A stretch of DNA of 64,000 bases from Chrysemys picta bellii (Eukaryota > Chordata > Testudines > Emydidae). Numbering within the stretch: position 1 is the first letter of the stretch; each line of letters begins with the position of its first letter. The position numbers and the translations under genes were made by a program. The notes below the pieces were generated by a model, which had not been told where the DNA came from, did no database searches, and worked only from the letters and a program-made list of their open reading frames with translations. The stretch spans positions 21,008,572 to 21,072,571 of the forward strand of contig NC_088800.1 in NCBI RefSeq assembly GCF_011386835.1, read 5' to 3'. Below, one piece after another: positions 36,018 through 48,747 of the stretch.

Positions 36018-37027
36018 GGTGAAATCCTGGCTCCATTGAAGTTAATGGCAACTGTTAGGGGGCTTATTCCTTCACCCTCTCACTTCCCTGGTCCTTCTCG
36101 CATGAACAAAGAGCAACAATACCCGAAGTCCAAAGGCGCAAACAATTTTATGTTTATTGGGGTGAACTTTTAGCAAGCATAATTCCAGTTTCCTTCCTCA
36201 GTGTCCCCCTTCCCAGCTCTGACACCACAGAGCCGTCCCTGTTCCCATTCCCCCCTTAGCAAAACATGATTCCAATTCCTCCACCCCCATTCCCTGTTCC
36301 CATTCCCCCCCCTTACTTCCTGATTGACAGACTATATAGTAAAACTTGAGTTCTGCGTAGCTATACCTTAACCAATCATTTTACTGAAATTTAACTAACC
36401 AAGCCTAACATACTGTAACATGGTTATTTAACCAATTATTTTGCACCACCTTAATTGGTTTACACCCAACAAAATTAATTATACAGCAGACAGAAACAAT
36501 CACAGAACTAGACAGAGGTTATACAGACAAACAATAGGGAAGTGGAGACTACAGTGATAGAACAATACAGAAATGAGGATTTTACATCTCAGCTATTGAT
36601 AAGTGAGTTCTTGCCAGACAGGATGCTATCAAACTAAGTTTCCTTTTACATCTTCTAGGCTTTTTCTTTTCTCTGGAGGTGATAAGAATATCAGGACAGG
36701 ATTGTATTCCTAACAGCCTAATAGCACCTTATTTCCATGTAACTAGTTTGGAATGTGAGGATGTGACCATACACTTCCCAGTTTATGGCTGCCTCTGCTG
36801 CTTAGCCAAAGGCCTTAGCCTAAGAACCAGGCCTCAGACTGTCACAGTAAAAAAAGGCCCTTACACATACAAAAAGTAATTTTATTTCTTTCTTTTATAC
36901 CTCTATAACTAGCTAACTAATAAGAATACACCGAAATTCTTAAAGTATAGGCCTTTACAGATAGGCCTGAATATCTATATCCTAACAGCAACACTCCCAC
37001 TAATTTTAGTGGGATCAGGATTTCACC
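36018..37027. repeat. Ancient palindromic repeat split by an LTR
   Basis: Left arm GGTGAAATCCTG (36018-36029) plus 'ctccattgaagttaatgg'. Right arm CAGGATTTCACC (37016-37027) preceded by 'cactaattttagtggga'. Bringing the flanks together across the LTR gives one continuous imperfect hairpin. Confidence 0.75.
36053..36987 (-). repeat. Solo LTR, 935 bp
   Basis: Begins TGTTAGG and ends CCTAACA, with the 5-bp duplication GCAAC at 36048-36052 and 36988-36992. On the minus strand a TATATAG box (near 36330) precedes AATAAA (near 36160), which fits transcription leftward. No internal retroviral genes are present. The class (ERV or Gypsy) is not decided; a 5-bp duplication is compatible with several. 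Confidence 0.85.
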
Positions 37028-38479
37028 TCTTATCCATAGGAGCGATACCATTAAAGATATCCTCAGTGCAGCTGTATCTGAAGTGTCCTTTCTGCAGCAA
37101 TACATGAGGTAGTGTAATGCAGATGATGGATATTTGCTGCACATCTTGCAGCAGTATACGGATAGTTACCATTGACTACCTACCTTCTAGTGCACTTACA
37201 TATTCACCTAGCCCACCTACTAAAGAAACAAATACTGAAAAAATGTTTTACAAATATTCATTTATATTTTCAAATTGATTGTTTCAGACACACCTTTTAT
37301 GTTTAATTTTCACAGATATTCATGCAGTCTAGGGTTAGTGGCACCAACATACATGGAAAGTGAATTTCACAGTGTCATATGTGGAAATATTGATGGAAAG
37401 CAAATTTTATATTTGCACATGCACTACTAATATTTGCATAGGAAGTGCTTGCAAACTCACCCAACTAGGGGACAGAAACAATACCATGTGACTTATCTGT
37501 CCAATCACAACTAACCAGCAGAGCATGAGTAACAAACACCTTACTCTTTTGGAAACTATCTGCAATAAATCCATGGTTTTGGAAATTAAAAAAACAATCC
37601 CAAAATAGCTCTGAATAGCAATTAGATTTGAGAAAGTTGTGATCTGCTCGCGGGTTTTCTACAAGCAGAAGAACAGGCTAAATTTGTCTGATAAATGATT
37701 CATTGTGAATTATTTACTCAGCTCCACTCCTCCACCTACTTTAATGAACCCTTATATAGTCACTCTGTATACAATACATAATGGAAGTAAATTTTCAATC
37801 TTAAGTGCAGTATTTGTGACACAGTTCCTTGGTTCATGTGTTCACAAAATGTCAGTCATTCAGTTAAACTCTATGTATCATTCAAGAGAATTAAGACTTA
37901 AACTGAAAACAATTCCAGTCATGTAATCCTGTTAGTGCAAAGTGATTCTCAATAGCACTTGACGGTGCATAGCTGAATTGGTTCAGTGCATTAAAACAAA
38001 CCCAATGATTCTGTTTTTATGTACATATCGGTGCATGTTGACACACTTTTAAATTGTTTTAATAGCCTCTACTTATGAAGGTGTATATCTTTGTAGTTAA
38101 AATGCAATACATTGTAAAGTACGCTTTATATACAAAATATTACTCTCTTAGGAAAATTGTAATTACAAAGTTTAGACTAATAAAATATAGTAAAGCAAAT
38201 CACTTTATCTGTTTTTTTGATAGCCAAAGAAAATATAGATATATGCTTGTGACTGAATCGCAGTGACTAGACAAGCTAGTGCCTCAGAGTTTAGGAAAAT
38301 ATACTATGGTATCAGTTACTCCCCAATTAAATGGTATTCTGCTTAGCTATTTGTGGCCATAACTGCAGCCTTGGTAAAAACTAAACCAAATTTTTTTTTG
38401 TCTGCAAAAATAATTGTCTTTAAGCAGTCTTTTTGCTATATCCATGTAAAAACCAAGCAATGGTAGGTAAATAGTATAA
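37028..38479. other. Non-coding stretch, nothing recognised
   Basis: AT-rich, no repeats that I can name. Confidence 0.4.
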
Positions 38480-38802
38480 TGGCTAACAGGGGTCAGGATG
38501 GAGACTCTTGCCTATATGCTCGGGGTCTTACTGATCGCCATATTTGGGGTCGGGAAGGAATTTTCCTCCAGGGCAGATTGGCTGAGCCTCTGGAGGTTTT
38601 TCGCCTTCCTCCGCAGCATGGGGCAGGGATCTCTAGCAGGAGGGTCTCTGCCGATTGAAGTCACTAATAACAGGATTGGGGACTTCAGCAGCAGAGTCCG
38701 GGGAAGGGGTAGGGACGGTTTTATGGCCTGCAGCATGCAGGGGGTCAGACCAGATGATCATAATGGTCCCTTCTGACCTTAAAGTCTATGAGTCTATGAG
38801 TC
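38480..38802 (+). repeat. CR1-type LINE 3' end
   Basis: 'gtcgggaaggaattttcctc', 'ggtttttcgccttcctccgc', 'gaccagatgatcataatggt' and the tail 'tctatgagtctatgagtc' follow a known sauropsid CR1 3'-end pattern on plus. It is untranslated sequence, so the open frame inside carries no protein meaning. Confidence 0.85.
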
Positions 38803-38868
38803 AAGCAAATTAGATGATGAATACTTATTCCAGATAATGCTGTATTTATTTGACGGGTGCCTGTTTCA

Positions 38869-40133
38869 CAGGGCTGGCTCTAGGCACCAGCAAACAAGCA
38901 GGTGCTTGGGGTGGCACATTTGCAGGGGACGGCATTCGGGCCATCCTTTTTTTTTTTTTTAAACTCACTTCCTCCCCTCTCACAACCCTGCAGAAGCAGA
39001 GCCACGGAGCAGCTGGGGATCCAGCATGGGAGCTGAGATCCCATGGGACCCTGGGAGCTGTAGTTCCTTGCCTAGCTCCCTGCCTATAGAGCCAGCCCTG
39101 GAGCAGGGAAAGAACTACATTTCCCAACAATCCCTTTGCAGCTATCAACAGGAAAGGGAGGGGGAGGGAGTGAGGTAGCTGTGAGTTGAAAGGGGTGACC
39201 CTGTGAATGGGGAACAAGTGTGCCCAAGGAGTAGAAGGCTTTGCCCCAGATATCCCCTTCAGAAGACTTCCCCAGACTGGATTAGGGATACTGGTGTGAT
39301 CTCAAAGAAGGAATTGGGTGGACTAAATGGACAGCGCCCCTCTCTATCTGAAGCCTAGCAAGGGAGGTACGTGGATCCCACTAGAATTTAAAATGAAAAG
39401 TAAGGTAGGAGAGGCTCTGGACCTGGGCAGCTTTAGATACAGCACCAGGCACTTAGGAGGATTTCCACTTCTGCCCCATGGAAGCAGAAATTGACTTTTC
39501 CTTTCCAGATATATAGCTAATATTCAGAAAGGGAATCTAGCACCTGCCTTCCAGATTTGAACACCCTCAAAATTCAGGAGTGCTCAAGCTCAATTCGGGG
39601 AGCTGTTATTTCATTTCTCCCAAATCAAATATACTGATCCACTGTAATTTGCTGTAGAAAAAGTAGGATAAAATTGAGCAAGAAATGCTTCCCAGTGGTT
39701 TTTAGGACTGGAATTGCTATTTTCAACAGCCATTGCCTTTTTTTTTTTAAGTTTTGTTTAAAAGGAAGACAGTGATATTGCATTGGCAAATTCCCCATAG
39801 AAAGAAAGAGTGGAACAAAAGAATAATAAAGGCACTTCAACTTTTCCTCATTTAGGTAGGACAGTCTTATAATATGCATCCAGATATCCTCCAATCACAC
39901 AAGCTGAAAATTGTTCCACTTTACTGCAGTTCTGTAACCATATGGGAACCAATCCTGTCTGTGTTCTGTGCACATCCAAAATTCCTGCTGAATGACCCGC
40001 CCTGGGAGCGAGTTACCAGTGACCCAGGGCTGGGACAGCAGGAGGGTGCAGGGGGGGGAGCCCAGGGCTAGGATGGGGGGGCAGCCAAAATTTTTTTTTG
40101 CTTGGGGCAGCAAAAAACCTAGAGCCAGCCCTG
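38869..40133. mobile_element. hAT-type element with an internal copy of its terminus
   Basis: Outer ends CAGGGCTGGCTCTAGG and CCTAGAGCCAGCCCTG are inverted repeats, and the perfect 8-bp duplication CTGTTTCA flanks 38869-40133 (38861-38868 and 40134-40141). A further right-type terminus ('tatagagccagccctgg') lies inside near 39086-39102, followed by 'agcagggaaagaactacatttccc', which mirrors 'gggagctgtagttccttgcc' before it. No transposase frame is recognised, so the element is non-autonomous or internally rearranged. Confidence 0.8.
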
Positions 40134-40141
40134 CTGTTTCA

Positions 40142-42335
40142 CTTGCAACACATTTAAGTAAATCCACAATGATGAATGCAGGCAATCTTTGCTATCAGTG
40201 CCTGCCTCAACTTTCAGCTCCCAGCTGCCACTGTAATTCATACACGCACAAAATATTATTATGTGCCTGCTTATGAAGATTGACCAGCTTCCTGCAACTC
40301 ATGACAGCCCTTGAAGTCCAGAATGAAATAAGCCCATTGGGATCTCATCTTACTAGCCTTTATGGCCTTTTTATGCCTAGAGCTTTTCTTCTGACGTTTT
40401 AAACGTGTGCAGCTATACAAGTTTGATATGGTTCTTTCCATTTTTTTGCCTATTATGAAATAATTAAAAAAAAACCCTAAAACATTATTTTAATGTCTCT
40501 TCAACCTCTCTCCTTCACACAAAGATAATGGTGCTTCCGTTTTATTGTGAGTTCCAAAATGTGATCCTAGGAGACTTTTAAAATTAAAAGAGAATTTATC
40601 TTAGAGTTGTATTAAGTCCTCGATAGCAGATCAGGAAGAGCAGACAGACAGTTCCCACCTGGGCGTTATGCCTAGTGCAAGCCTACTTCATTGAATACCT
40701 GCTTTTTGCCCTGCTTGCATTCATGTCTGTAGGACTTGGTGTCATTTCTCAAGAGAGTTGAACCCTTGGCACATAAGCCTGTGTTCTGGTTCCAGAGATG
40801 ATGGTAATGATGTACTCTCTCAGCTTAGTCAGTTGAATACATTCAGCATTTGAACCACACTCTCTTTCGGGATGAGTGGAGAGAAGAGGGGATAATGTGG
40901 CATAATGCTCTGTGTTATGCTAGAGGAGTGGGAAGCACTGGGTTTAATGTTGTGTAGCATTTAATAGGAGAAACATGATCACCTGAGTTTGAAAAACCTC
41001 ATGAAGGTTCTGAGGGCAAAGCCATCCTTATAATTAAATTCTTATTTGTCAGGTTGTCCATTGATAACCTTTTATCCCATTGAACTGGTCTGGAATTGCC
41101 ATATCAAGAACTATACAGTTCAGAAGTGGCTTTGCACGTTTAAATCAGTTACATAGCAATCAGTTGTGATGTCTGATAGGTCACCCAGATTTCTTACCTG
41201 GAGGGCATTTTACTTTGCACAGCTTGCCTGAGCACCAATTTCCTTAGCAAAACCTTAGGTGGCGGAAGCCGTATTTAGTGAATGTAAGTTTTCAGTTGAT
41301 TCCCTTAAAACATTTATCTTTTGTTTTCTTTTGTCAGAAACAGATGTGAGCTGAGAATAACAAATCTTAAATCAGCAGAGGAGGTAGAAAGATGCAACAA
41401 GGTAATCACATGAACATTGTAACAGCCAGGACACTGAAATCTAAAGTTTGACTTGGCTTGAAAAATAGCCCCAAATGGTGTATGACATATTCATTACACC
41501 CTCTCATATGATGGGTGTTCAACTGATGGAAAAAATAGCTTTAGCAAAATAGATTCCACTGTGTTCAAAAATCCCTGGATGTTTTAAGATATGGCCTCAA
41601 AAGGATATGCTTCGTCTTCTTCATGGACACTATTCATAGGGATTCAAAGTGCTAAAACTCTCAACAAAGGTGCAATTACATCCCTCAAAGCTACATTATT
41701 ATAAACATTAACAGCACAGAAGAAAAATGTGCTAATGTGCTACATGCATATTTCAATCACCGATTAAAGAATAATATCCACTGTATCAGTCTTTATAGGA
41801 CTGACATAGGGAGATGGCAGAAGAGGGCTTGCAGTATAGCTATCAAATGAAAAATAAAATTCAGGACAGACACTTTGGTCTGTGTTTTCTTTAAGTCTTG
41901 GACACAGTGTGCAGGTGATGTAACTTGATATCAGAAATATAATGGCTGGATTCTCCACCAGCTGAAAGAAGTAAGCCAGACCTTGGGCCATCCGCAGCTT
42001 CCCTGTCCTATGGGGAAAACAATATGTTTTTAAATATGAGCAGTTCTTACCTTGTGAGCTAATGCACACACACGAACCAATGGGAATGTTGTATTTGTGC
42101 TGCACTATTCCATTCATCTTAGAATTTGATACAGTCCTGGTAGAAATATTACATACGTGTATTATGTAATATTATTCATTGTCTCTGAAGAATACCTGAA
42201 GAATTTTACTTTGTCTTTATTTCTGCTTTCAAAGGGCCAATTCCTATTCCTATTAAAGCTAATAGGTGTTTTGCCTCCAATTTCAATTGGTTCAAGATAT
42301 GGCCCAGATAAAGTATTGGCCATGCTCTGCCTATG
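40142..42335. other. Non-coding stretch
   Basis: No gene recognised. About 42228-42305 is an ancient palindromic-repeat relic ('attaaagctaataggtgttt'). Confidence 0.45.
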
Positions 42336-42343
42336 TGCTAGTG

Positions 42344-42676
42344 CAGTGTTTCTCAAACTTGGGATGCCGCTTGTTTAGGGAAAGCCCCTGGCGGGCTGGG
42401 CCAGTTTGTTTACCCGCCGCGTCCACAGGTCCAGCCAATCGCAGCTCCCACTGGCCGCGGTTCGCTGCTCCAGGCCAATGGGAGCTGTTGGAAGTGGCAG
42501 CCAGTACGTCCCTCAGCCCGCGACGCTTCCAGCAGCTCCCATTGGCCTGGAGCAGCGAACCACAGCCAGTGGGAGCCGCGATCGGCCGGACCTGCGGATG
42601 CGGCAGGTAAACAAACCGGCCCGGCCCGCCAGGGGCTTTCCCTAAACAAGCGGCGTCCCAAGTTTGGGAAACACTG
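42344..42676. mobile_element. Foldback hAT MITE, 333 bp
   Basis: The two halves are inverted copies: CAGTGTTTCTCAAACTTGGG at the left and CCCAAGTTTGGGAAACACTG at the right, with matching GC-rich interiors ('gggaaagcccctggcgggc' against 'gcccgccaggggctttccc'). The perfect 8-bp duplication TGCTAGTG lies at 42336-42343 and 42677-42684. Open frames on both strands only reflect the palindrome. Confidence 0.95.
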
Positions 42677-42684
42677 TGCTAGTG

Positions 42685-43369
42685 CACATGTTTGGTAATT
42701 CTTTGTGTGGATGTATACTACTGCTTTCTACAGCATACAGGGTCAGATCTGCTAAAGTATTTGCATCTCCATCACCCTCTGGAGTGTAATCCATACTTCT
42801 ATTGCTGCTAAGGGAGATTGGGATAGGGGCCTCTGCTTTGGGAGCAGAAAATCCCATGGTTTGTTCGCACTATGACTGTGAAGTCTCTAGGCTAAGCAAT
42901 CATTTCAGGAGGTTATATTTTTAGGGGGTTGAATGTCTCATGCTTACAAGGCCTGTTAGGACCCCTCACACTTACTAATTCATTACTTATTGAGGTTGCT
43001 TTAACAGACCCCGATCAGGGTCCCAGTGAGCTAGACACTGTATGCACTTATAATAAAAAAAAGACACGTGCCCCAGGTGAGGAAACACAAAATAACATCA
43101 TGTTTCATAGAGGAAGCATGGTATAGTCCCCCAGCATCATGCCCATTGTCTATCCACTAAATTTAGAGAGATGAAAAATTAGTTTTTTGCTCTATGTTTG
43201 CTTGATATAGGGCCTGCTCTAAAGCTCACCAAAGTCAATTGCAGTTTTTCCAGTGACTTCAGAGGCCATTGGATCAGGCCTTTAGGTATTTGTAAACAGA
43301 ACTGAATCACTGGTTTAAAAAAATAAAACAAAACAATAGCAAATTTAGACCATTTTAAAATTGGAATTG
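42685..43369. other. Non-coding stretch
   Basis: Includes an ancient palindromic-repeat relic at about 43208-43285 ('caccaaagtcaattgcagtt'). No gene is seen. Confidence 0.45.
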
Positions 43370-43373
43370 CACC

Positions 43374-43765
43374 TGTGAAAGTAGAATGAATTATATTGTA
43401 AAAATAGAATGGATTAAAGAAATGCTGTATGCATCTTTAAGCAGAAATAAGGAATGCTGAAATACAGGTGTCAGGAAAAAGGAACATTAAGGCATAAACA
43501 ATGAATCCACTTAAGCTAATGGTAGAACATCAACCGGAGATCTGTAAAAGTTAGTAAGAAAATTGAATATGTATGTCTAGCCTCGGGTAAACTTGCAAGT
43601 TCTGCTTTCTTTGTCCTCTTGTTAAGTTCGCGCCCTTTTTATCTGTATAAAATAAGGTAGTGTGGGTCTTGGATGGTGCTCACATTATCTGACTGTATTA
43701 GCAGAGCGCTGTGCTAATAAACAGAGTGGTCTAACAAATTGTGAGTCCTGAATCTAACTTTGACA
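43374..43765 (+). repeat. Probable solo LTR, 392 bp
   Basis: Starts TGTGAAAGTAG and ends ACTTTGACA, with the 4-bp flank CACC at 43370-43373 and 43766-43769. A TATA-like 'ctgtataaaataagg' (about 43645) precedes 'aataaacagagtgg' (about 43714) in the order expected of U3-R on plus. Short flanks make the duplication less decisive than for the longer LTRs. Confidence 0.65.
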
Positions 43766-43769
43766 CACC

Positions 43770-46700
43770 CAATTCTGAAGCTGTACCCTACCTCCTAATA
43801 ATATACTAGTGCCTGCCTGAAAAAGTTATCCCAAGCTATTACCACAAACAAATTATGAAACAAAGAAGCAGTTCATGTAAAAACAAAGCCTTTGAAGGGC
43901 TCGTTTATTGCATCACGTTCTGGGTTTTTAGGTTAACAAAAGCCTTTACAGTCTTATTTGGGTCACGGTCTTCTCTTGGCTTGGTGCATATAATTCCTGA
44001 GGTCAATAGATGTTACTCCCTTTTAGCCAATGGTACAGTATGAGGAAGTCAATACAAAAAAGAAACCATTGTAAATGCTAAGCCCACATGAGATGAATGA
44101 TTATATATCATCGTGTTTTAAAATGGCATTGTAGTTAATTAAAAGCAAACAGCAAAGATTGGTGGTTTTTTTTCATTTATATAACAATGTCATTGTAAGC
44201 TGAAGAAAGATGGCTTAGTGCTGTGGTTAGCATTAATCTTGGATTTCCTTTATTTCTTCAAGTAATTAGCACATTTTTACGACCTGTTAGTTCTGACTTG
44301 TGAATTATATCTAAACCAACAAAAATACACCATGAGCTGTTCCCCACTGCATTCACTGAAACAGAGCTGCTTGGGATTGTAGCTGTGCATATTCATGTAT
44401 TTAAATAAAATTTAAAGGAAACAAAAAAAAGGTCTCATCCTGCAGCTTTTACTACAGCTCAAGCTCCGCCAATAGAATCAGGCGAGGATCGGGCCCTTTT
44501 TATGGACAGCTTTAATATATGGCAAAGAAGAAAAACTCTTTGCTATATACACTGTTAAGAAACAGTCCAAGATCCACAATTTATGGATTATTTAAAAATA
44601 AACAATTAGCATTTATACTAAATGTTTAAATATTGGATTTCTGAAAGCTTAATGGGGTGAAGCTCTGTGCTGAGTTGCTGAGCCGGCTGTTTTCAGTAGC
44701 ACTGAATGGCTTTTCAGTGAAGGACTATAGGTACACATGCCACCAACAGACTCCAAACACAAAAGTGACAAAATGCTTCCCAATTCAGCTCAGGCTGAGA
44801 GAATGGGATATTTCTGTGAGATCTTCACCCAGAACCAGATGTTTTCACCCGGTCACGTTATTGTGAAGCTTAGCAGCTTTCAGATGGCCACTGCAACTCC
44901 CCAGAGAGTTTTCAGACTACTACAGAATGCCTTTAATTTGCATGTTAAAAGACAGGCAGATTTGCTTTATAGGTTTCTTTTCTGCAATTCCTCATAGTTA
45001 GCCCCATATGTAGGATTTTTCCTGCAGATGGTATGATAGCGTGTGCATGGGAATTTCTCCTCTGCTACAGTCTCTATTTGTTTGCCACACAACAAACTAT
45101 CCCTGGTGTCCAATATTTCTCTTGTTAAAGGTTTAAAAAAAAGTTTTTCATTTAGTAAAGACATCTGGTTACTGGTCAAGCCTTTATGGAAATCTGACTT
45201 TTAAGACCAGGGCTGTGCATTTCCCCTTACTGAGGAGTAGAACTATGTCTCAGGTTTATGAACATCCATTGTATGACTGTGTAAATTAGCCCTGTACATT
45301 CAAGGAAATTTGTGCTGCAGCTGTGAACTGCACTGGCCTCTGAATGCATTGTACTTTGGCAACCAGGACACAGTTAGAGCAAACAAACAGGTTAGTGCAT
45401 GGAAGGGCATCAGGAGACAGACAGTGTCCATGGAGAGAGGCACTGTTCCAATGAATGAGTGATACCAACTCAGGCTTAGATGGCCAATCAATCACAGCTG
45501 AGAGCAACCCAGCCGGCAAATCTGATCCATCTGCTGATAGGACATTTGGGTTATTTTAGCAGGTTTGAAAACATTTGTGAAATTTGGTTATAGACAAAGA
45601 AAAAAAAATAGACCCTCTTCTGTATGCCATGTGCCAGCCTAAATTAGCAACTAATGAAAGCAGATTGTATTTGAGGGATTTTAATATAAATTAGGTTAAT
45701 AACAACACATTCCAAACAGTACACTCAAAATCAGCCTGTATTAACAGGCTAACAGATGTTGGCATTTTTATTATTAATTATACATTTCATTATTATATGA
45801 TTATTGTCAAACATAATTTGACACCAAAAACTATATAAATGATTCACACATTTTTTATATTGTAAAGATGATTTTTTAATGTGCAGACTTCAGTATGCTA
45901 ATTCAATATACGTTACAGTTGTCCACATGTAACACTGTACAGAAATCTAAATATATGGAGGAAACTTTAAAAAAAAAAAAAACAGCTGCCACATTTGAAG
46001 GCTAAGGTGTTTTTTAAATTAAGATTGCCTTAATTAGCAGCAGAAGGTAAAATATCAATACATATAGTTAACAAACATCATTTTCCTTTATCATTCATAG
46101 GGTTATGGAACATATGGGTAGGCAAATACTGATACGAGCATGTTGCCATCCAATGAAAATAAAAACCGAGAACATAGTACTTGTGCAAAATCTGCAGAGT
46201 GAGTGAATTTCTCTTTAAAATGTATAAAGCTTCATCTTTAAAGAGAAGCACTGGGGTTATCATACTGATTTCAAATCACATTACATGAAGCCTTAACATT
46301 TCAGTTTCAGCAATTACAGTTGGAGGTCCAGTAAATATCTCCAAAAGAACATTTGGGAGGCAATTGTAAATTGCCACAACATGTCAGATCAGTCAGATCA
46401 CAGCTCTCCATATCAAAGACTGGTACATTTATCTGTATAATCACCTAGGGTTTTTTGCGTACTGTTTTTCAGGTCAGCATAATCTTTGCTCATTCAATAA
46501 ATGCTAATATTGTAAATGACAGTTCTGCATTGGTCTCAAAGCATCCTTTAGTCTCATATAATCAGAAAGATAAGTGAGTTTATTTCAACATGGGTTTTAT
46601 TTTATTTTGTTTACAGTGGGGCTCATTTAATAATTGTTAATTCATATTCTTGCCAAACTCCATCACTTCAGAATGCATGACTGGTAAATGAAAATGGATA

Positions 46701-47261
46701 CAAATTACCTTCTTTGCTTCTACTGGGCATGAAAAGCTTGACACAGAATTATTACCATGCCCGTGTGTCTCTCACGCACACGTACCATTTCAGAATTTAA
46801 CCTTTCCAATAAGTCTCCCTCTCACTCAAGTTTCATAGTTTGCACCAGCTAGTATTCTTCTGTTTTGGCCATAGTTCACAAGTCAGTTATTTCAACTTAA
46901 TTTTCTAACGCTCATACGCTTAAAGCGCATATAATCTACATTTGAAAAATATCCATTACCAAGAACTCTGATTATAGCAGCAGTAAATTGTTTAACTCTA
47001 AAAATGAAGCAGGTTTTTAGACAAAGGGCCATTTTCATAACAGTAGAGGACATTAGATTATGTTTTAAGAATTAACCTAATTTATTTTAATTAGTTACAG
47101 AGATTCTCTCAGATTAAAAATAATGGATTTTAAAGACAACAATAATAAATGGGCAGCGCCTCAGCAGGTGTACATCAGCATAGCTAAGGCAATGAAATCA
47201 ATGAAGCTAAGGCAATGTACACCAGTGGAGGGTCTGGCCCAAATGTTTATAGGCTTATAGC
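43770..47261. other. Non-coding stretch, mostly unrecognised
   Basis: AT-rich. 47155-47236 is a relic of the recurrent ancient repeat ('gtgtacatcagcatagctaa'). Chance frames only. Confidence 0.45.
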
Positions 47262-47401
47262 GAGGAGTGGTTCAGCAACAGGCTAAGCAAGTGCAGAATG
47301 ACTGTTGAGTGTGCTTTGGCTGTTTAAAGGCTTCCGTCCGCATTTGGTGCCATCTTTCAACGGTTTGTGTACTGCGCGTTCTGCCTCTTCGGTCTGCAGG
47401 A

Positions 47402-48125
47402 ATGGCTCCTGCACTGTTGACCAATATGCTGCTCGCTCTCATAACACGTCCCGAGTGGCAGTGGAGTTATTCCTAAAAACTACAAAGGCAAGAGGAGCTT
47501 GACATTGAGCTCGCCACGCATAGTAGCTATGACACGAGATTGCTTGTGGCATTCACAGAGGTGCTGACCACAGTGGAATGCCTTTTGAGATAGGGAAACA
47601 AGCACTGAGTGAGTGGTGGGATCACATCGTCATGCATGTCTGGGATGATGAGCAGTGTCTGCAGAACTTTCGGATGAGGAAAGCCACATTCATGGGACTG
47701 TGTGATGAGCTTGCCCCAGCCCTGCAGTGCAATGACACGAGAAAGAGAGTTGCCTTAATGCCACAGCTTATGAAGCCATACACGGGGTACCTTGACAGAA
47801 GCAAGAAGCGATTCAACAACATGCTGAGCAAGTGCAAAATGACTGTTGAATGTGCTTTTAGCTGTTTAAAGGCCTGCTGGTGCTGCCTATATGGGAGGCT
47901 GGACTTGGGCCAATGACAATATTCCTATGCTTATAGCCCGTGTGCTGTAAGCTCCATAATATTTGTGAAGGGAAGGGCGAAAGCGTCACCCAGGGCTGGA
48001 TCGCTGAGGCTCAGCGCCTGGAGGCTGAATTTGAACAGCCAGAGACTAGGGCTATTAGAGGGGCGCAGCACGGGGCCATAAGGATCAGGGATGCCTTGAG
48101 GCAGCAATTTGAAGCTGAAATCCAT
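47402..48125 (+). pseudogene. Harbinger transposase remnant
   Basis: Matches the first copy in WWDHIVMHVWDDEQCLQNFR and MGLCDELAPALQC, then jumps to LMKPYTGYLDRSKKRFNN and the E-bearing CKMTVECAFSCLKA block. The HTH and the first two catalytic Asp regions are deleted. It runs into the end 'LRQQFEAEI' after at least one frameshift near 47920. No hAT MITE lies at the position seen in copy one, so that MITE inserted independently. Confidence 0.85.
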
Positions 48126-48135
48126 TGGCTTCCTC

Positions 48136-48675
48136 CCTGGCCCTTATGCAGCTCGCCTGTGTGCAGCAATGCCCCCCGGCTCCTCCTCCCAGTGACATCA
48201 GAGTGGCATGGGAAAGTTACCCTTAATCAGGGGTGGCTCCAGCACCAGTGCAGCAAGCGTGTGCCTGGGGCGGCAAGCCGTGGGGGGTGGCCTGCCGGTC
48301 GCTGTGTGGGCAGCAGTCAGGCTTCAGCGGCATGCCTGCGGGAGGTCCGCTGGTCCCGCGGTTTCGGCGGCAATTCGGCGGCAGGTACGCCGAAGGCGTG
48401 GGACCGGCGGACCTCCCACAGGCATACTGCCGAATCCATGTTACCAGCGAACCTCCCGCAGGCGTGCCGCCGAAAGCCGCCTGACTGCCGTGCTTGGGGC
48501 GGCAAAATACATAGAGCCGCCCCAGCCCTTAATGGGGCAAGAAACAAAGCAGCTCTGCCAAAGTACCTGCGGCAGTGGATTGCCCAGTATCTCCATGAGA
48601 GTTTCGTGGAGATCTGAGGCAGATTCCCGTGAAGTGAGGGAATCAATCAACACCCTGTGCCGTCACTCAGACTAG
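48136..48675 (+). pseudogene. Third Harbinger frame, second copy, split by a MITE
   Basis: 'ttcctccctggcccttatgc' aligns with 'ttccaccctggcccatatgc' of copy one. After the MITE the frame resumes with ALPKYLRQWIAQYLHESFVE, then needs a one-base shift for EADSREVRESINTLCRHSD and a stop. It is the counterpart of 15652-15954. Confidence 0.55.
48228..48525. mobile_element. hAT-type MITE inside the second Harbinger
   Basis: Ends CAGGGGTGGCTC and GAGCCGCCCCAG, with the perfect 8-bp duplication CCCTTAAT at 48220-48227 and 48526-48533. The GC-rich interior contains inverted copies of 'gcggacctcccacaggc'-type words. Related in its ends to 27580-27782 and 38869-40133. Confidence 0.9.
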
Positions 48676-48747
48676 GCATGTGGTGGTACGCGCATCATAC
48701 AGACACAAGCCTGCTTTCTGCAACCCTCCTGCTCCCAACAACTCACC

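Noticed and set aside
36053..36987. Candidate provirus
   Set aside because: Only one LTR with matching flanks is present and no gag, pol or env frame lies beside it, so it is a solo LTR.
38498..38776. 92-codon open frame
   Set aside because: It lies in the untranslated 3' end of a CR1 copy.
42266..42661. Mirror-image open frames of 79-114 codons on both strands
   Set aside because: They are produced by the foldback hAT MITE, whose two halves encode similar peptides in opposite directions.
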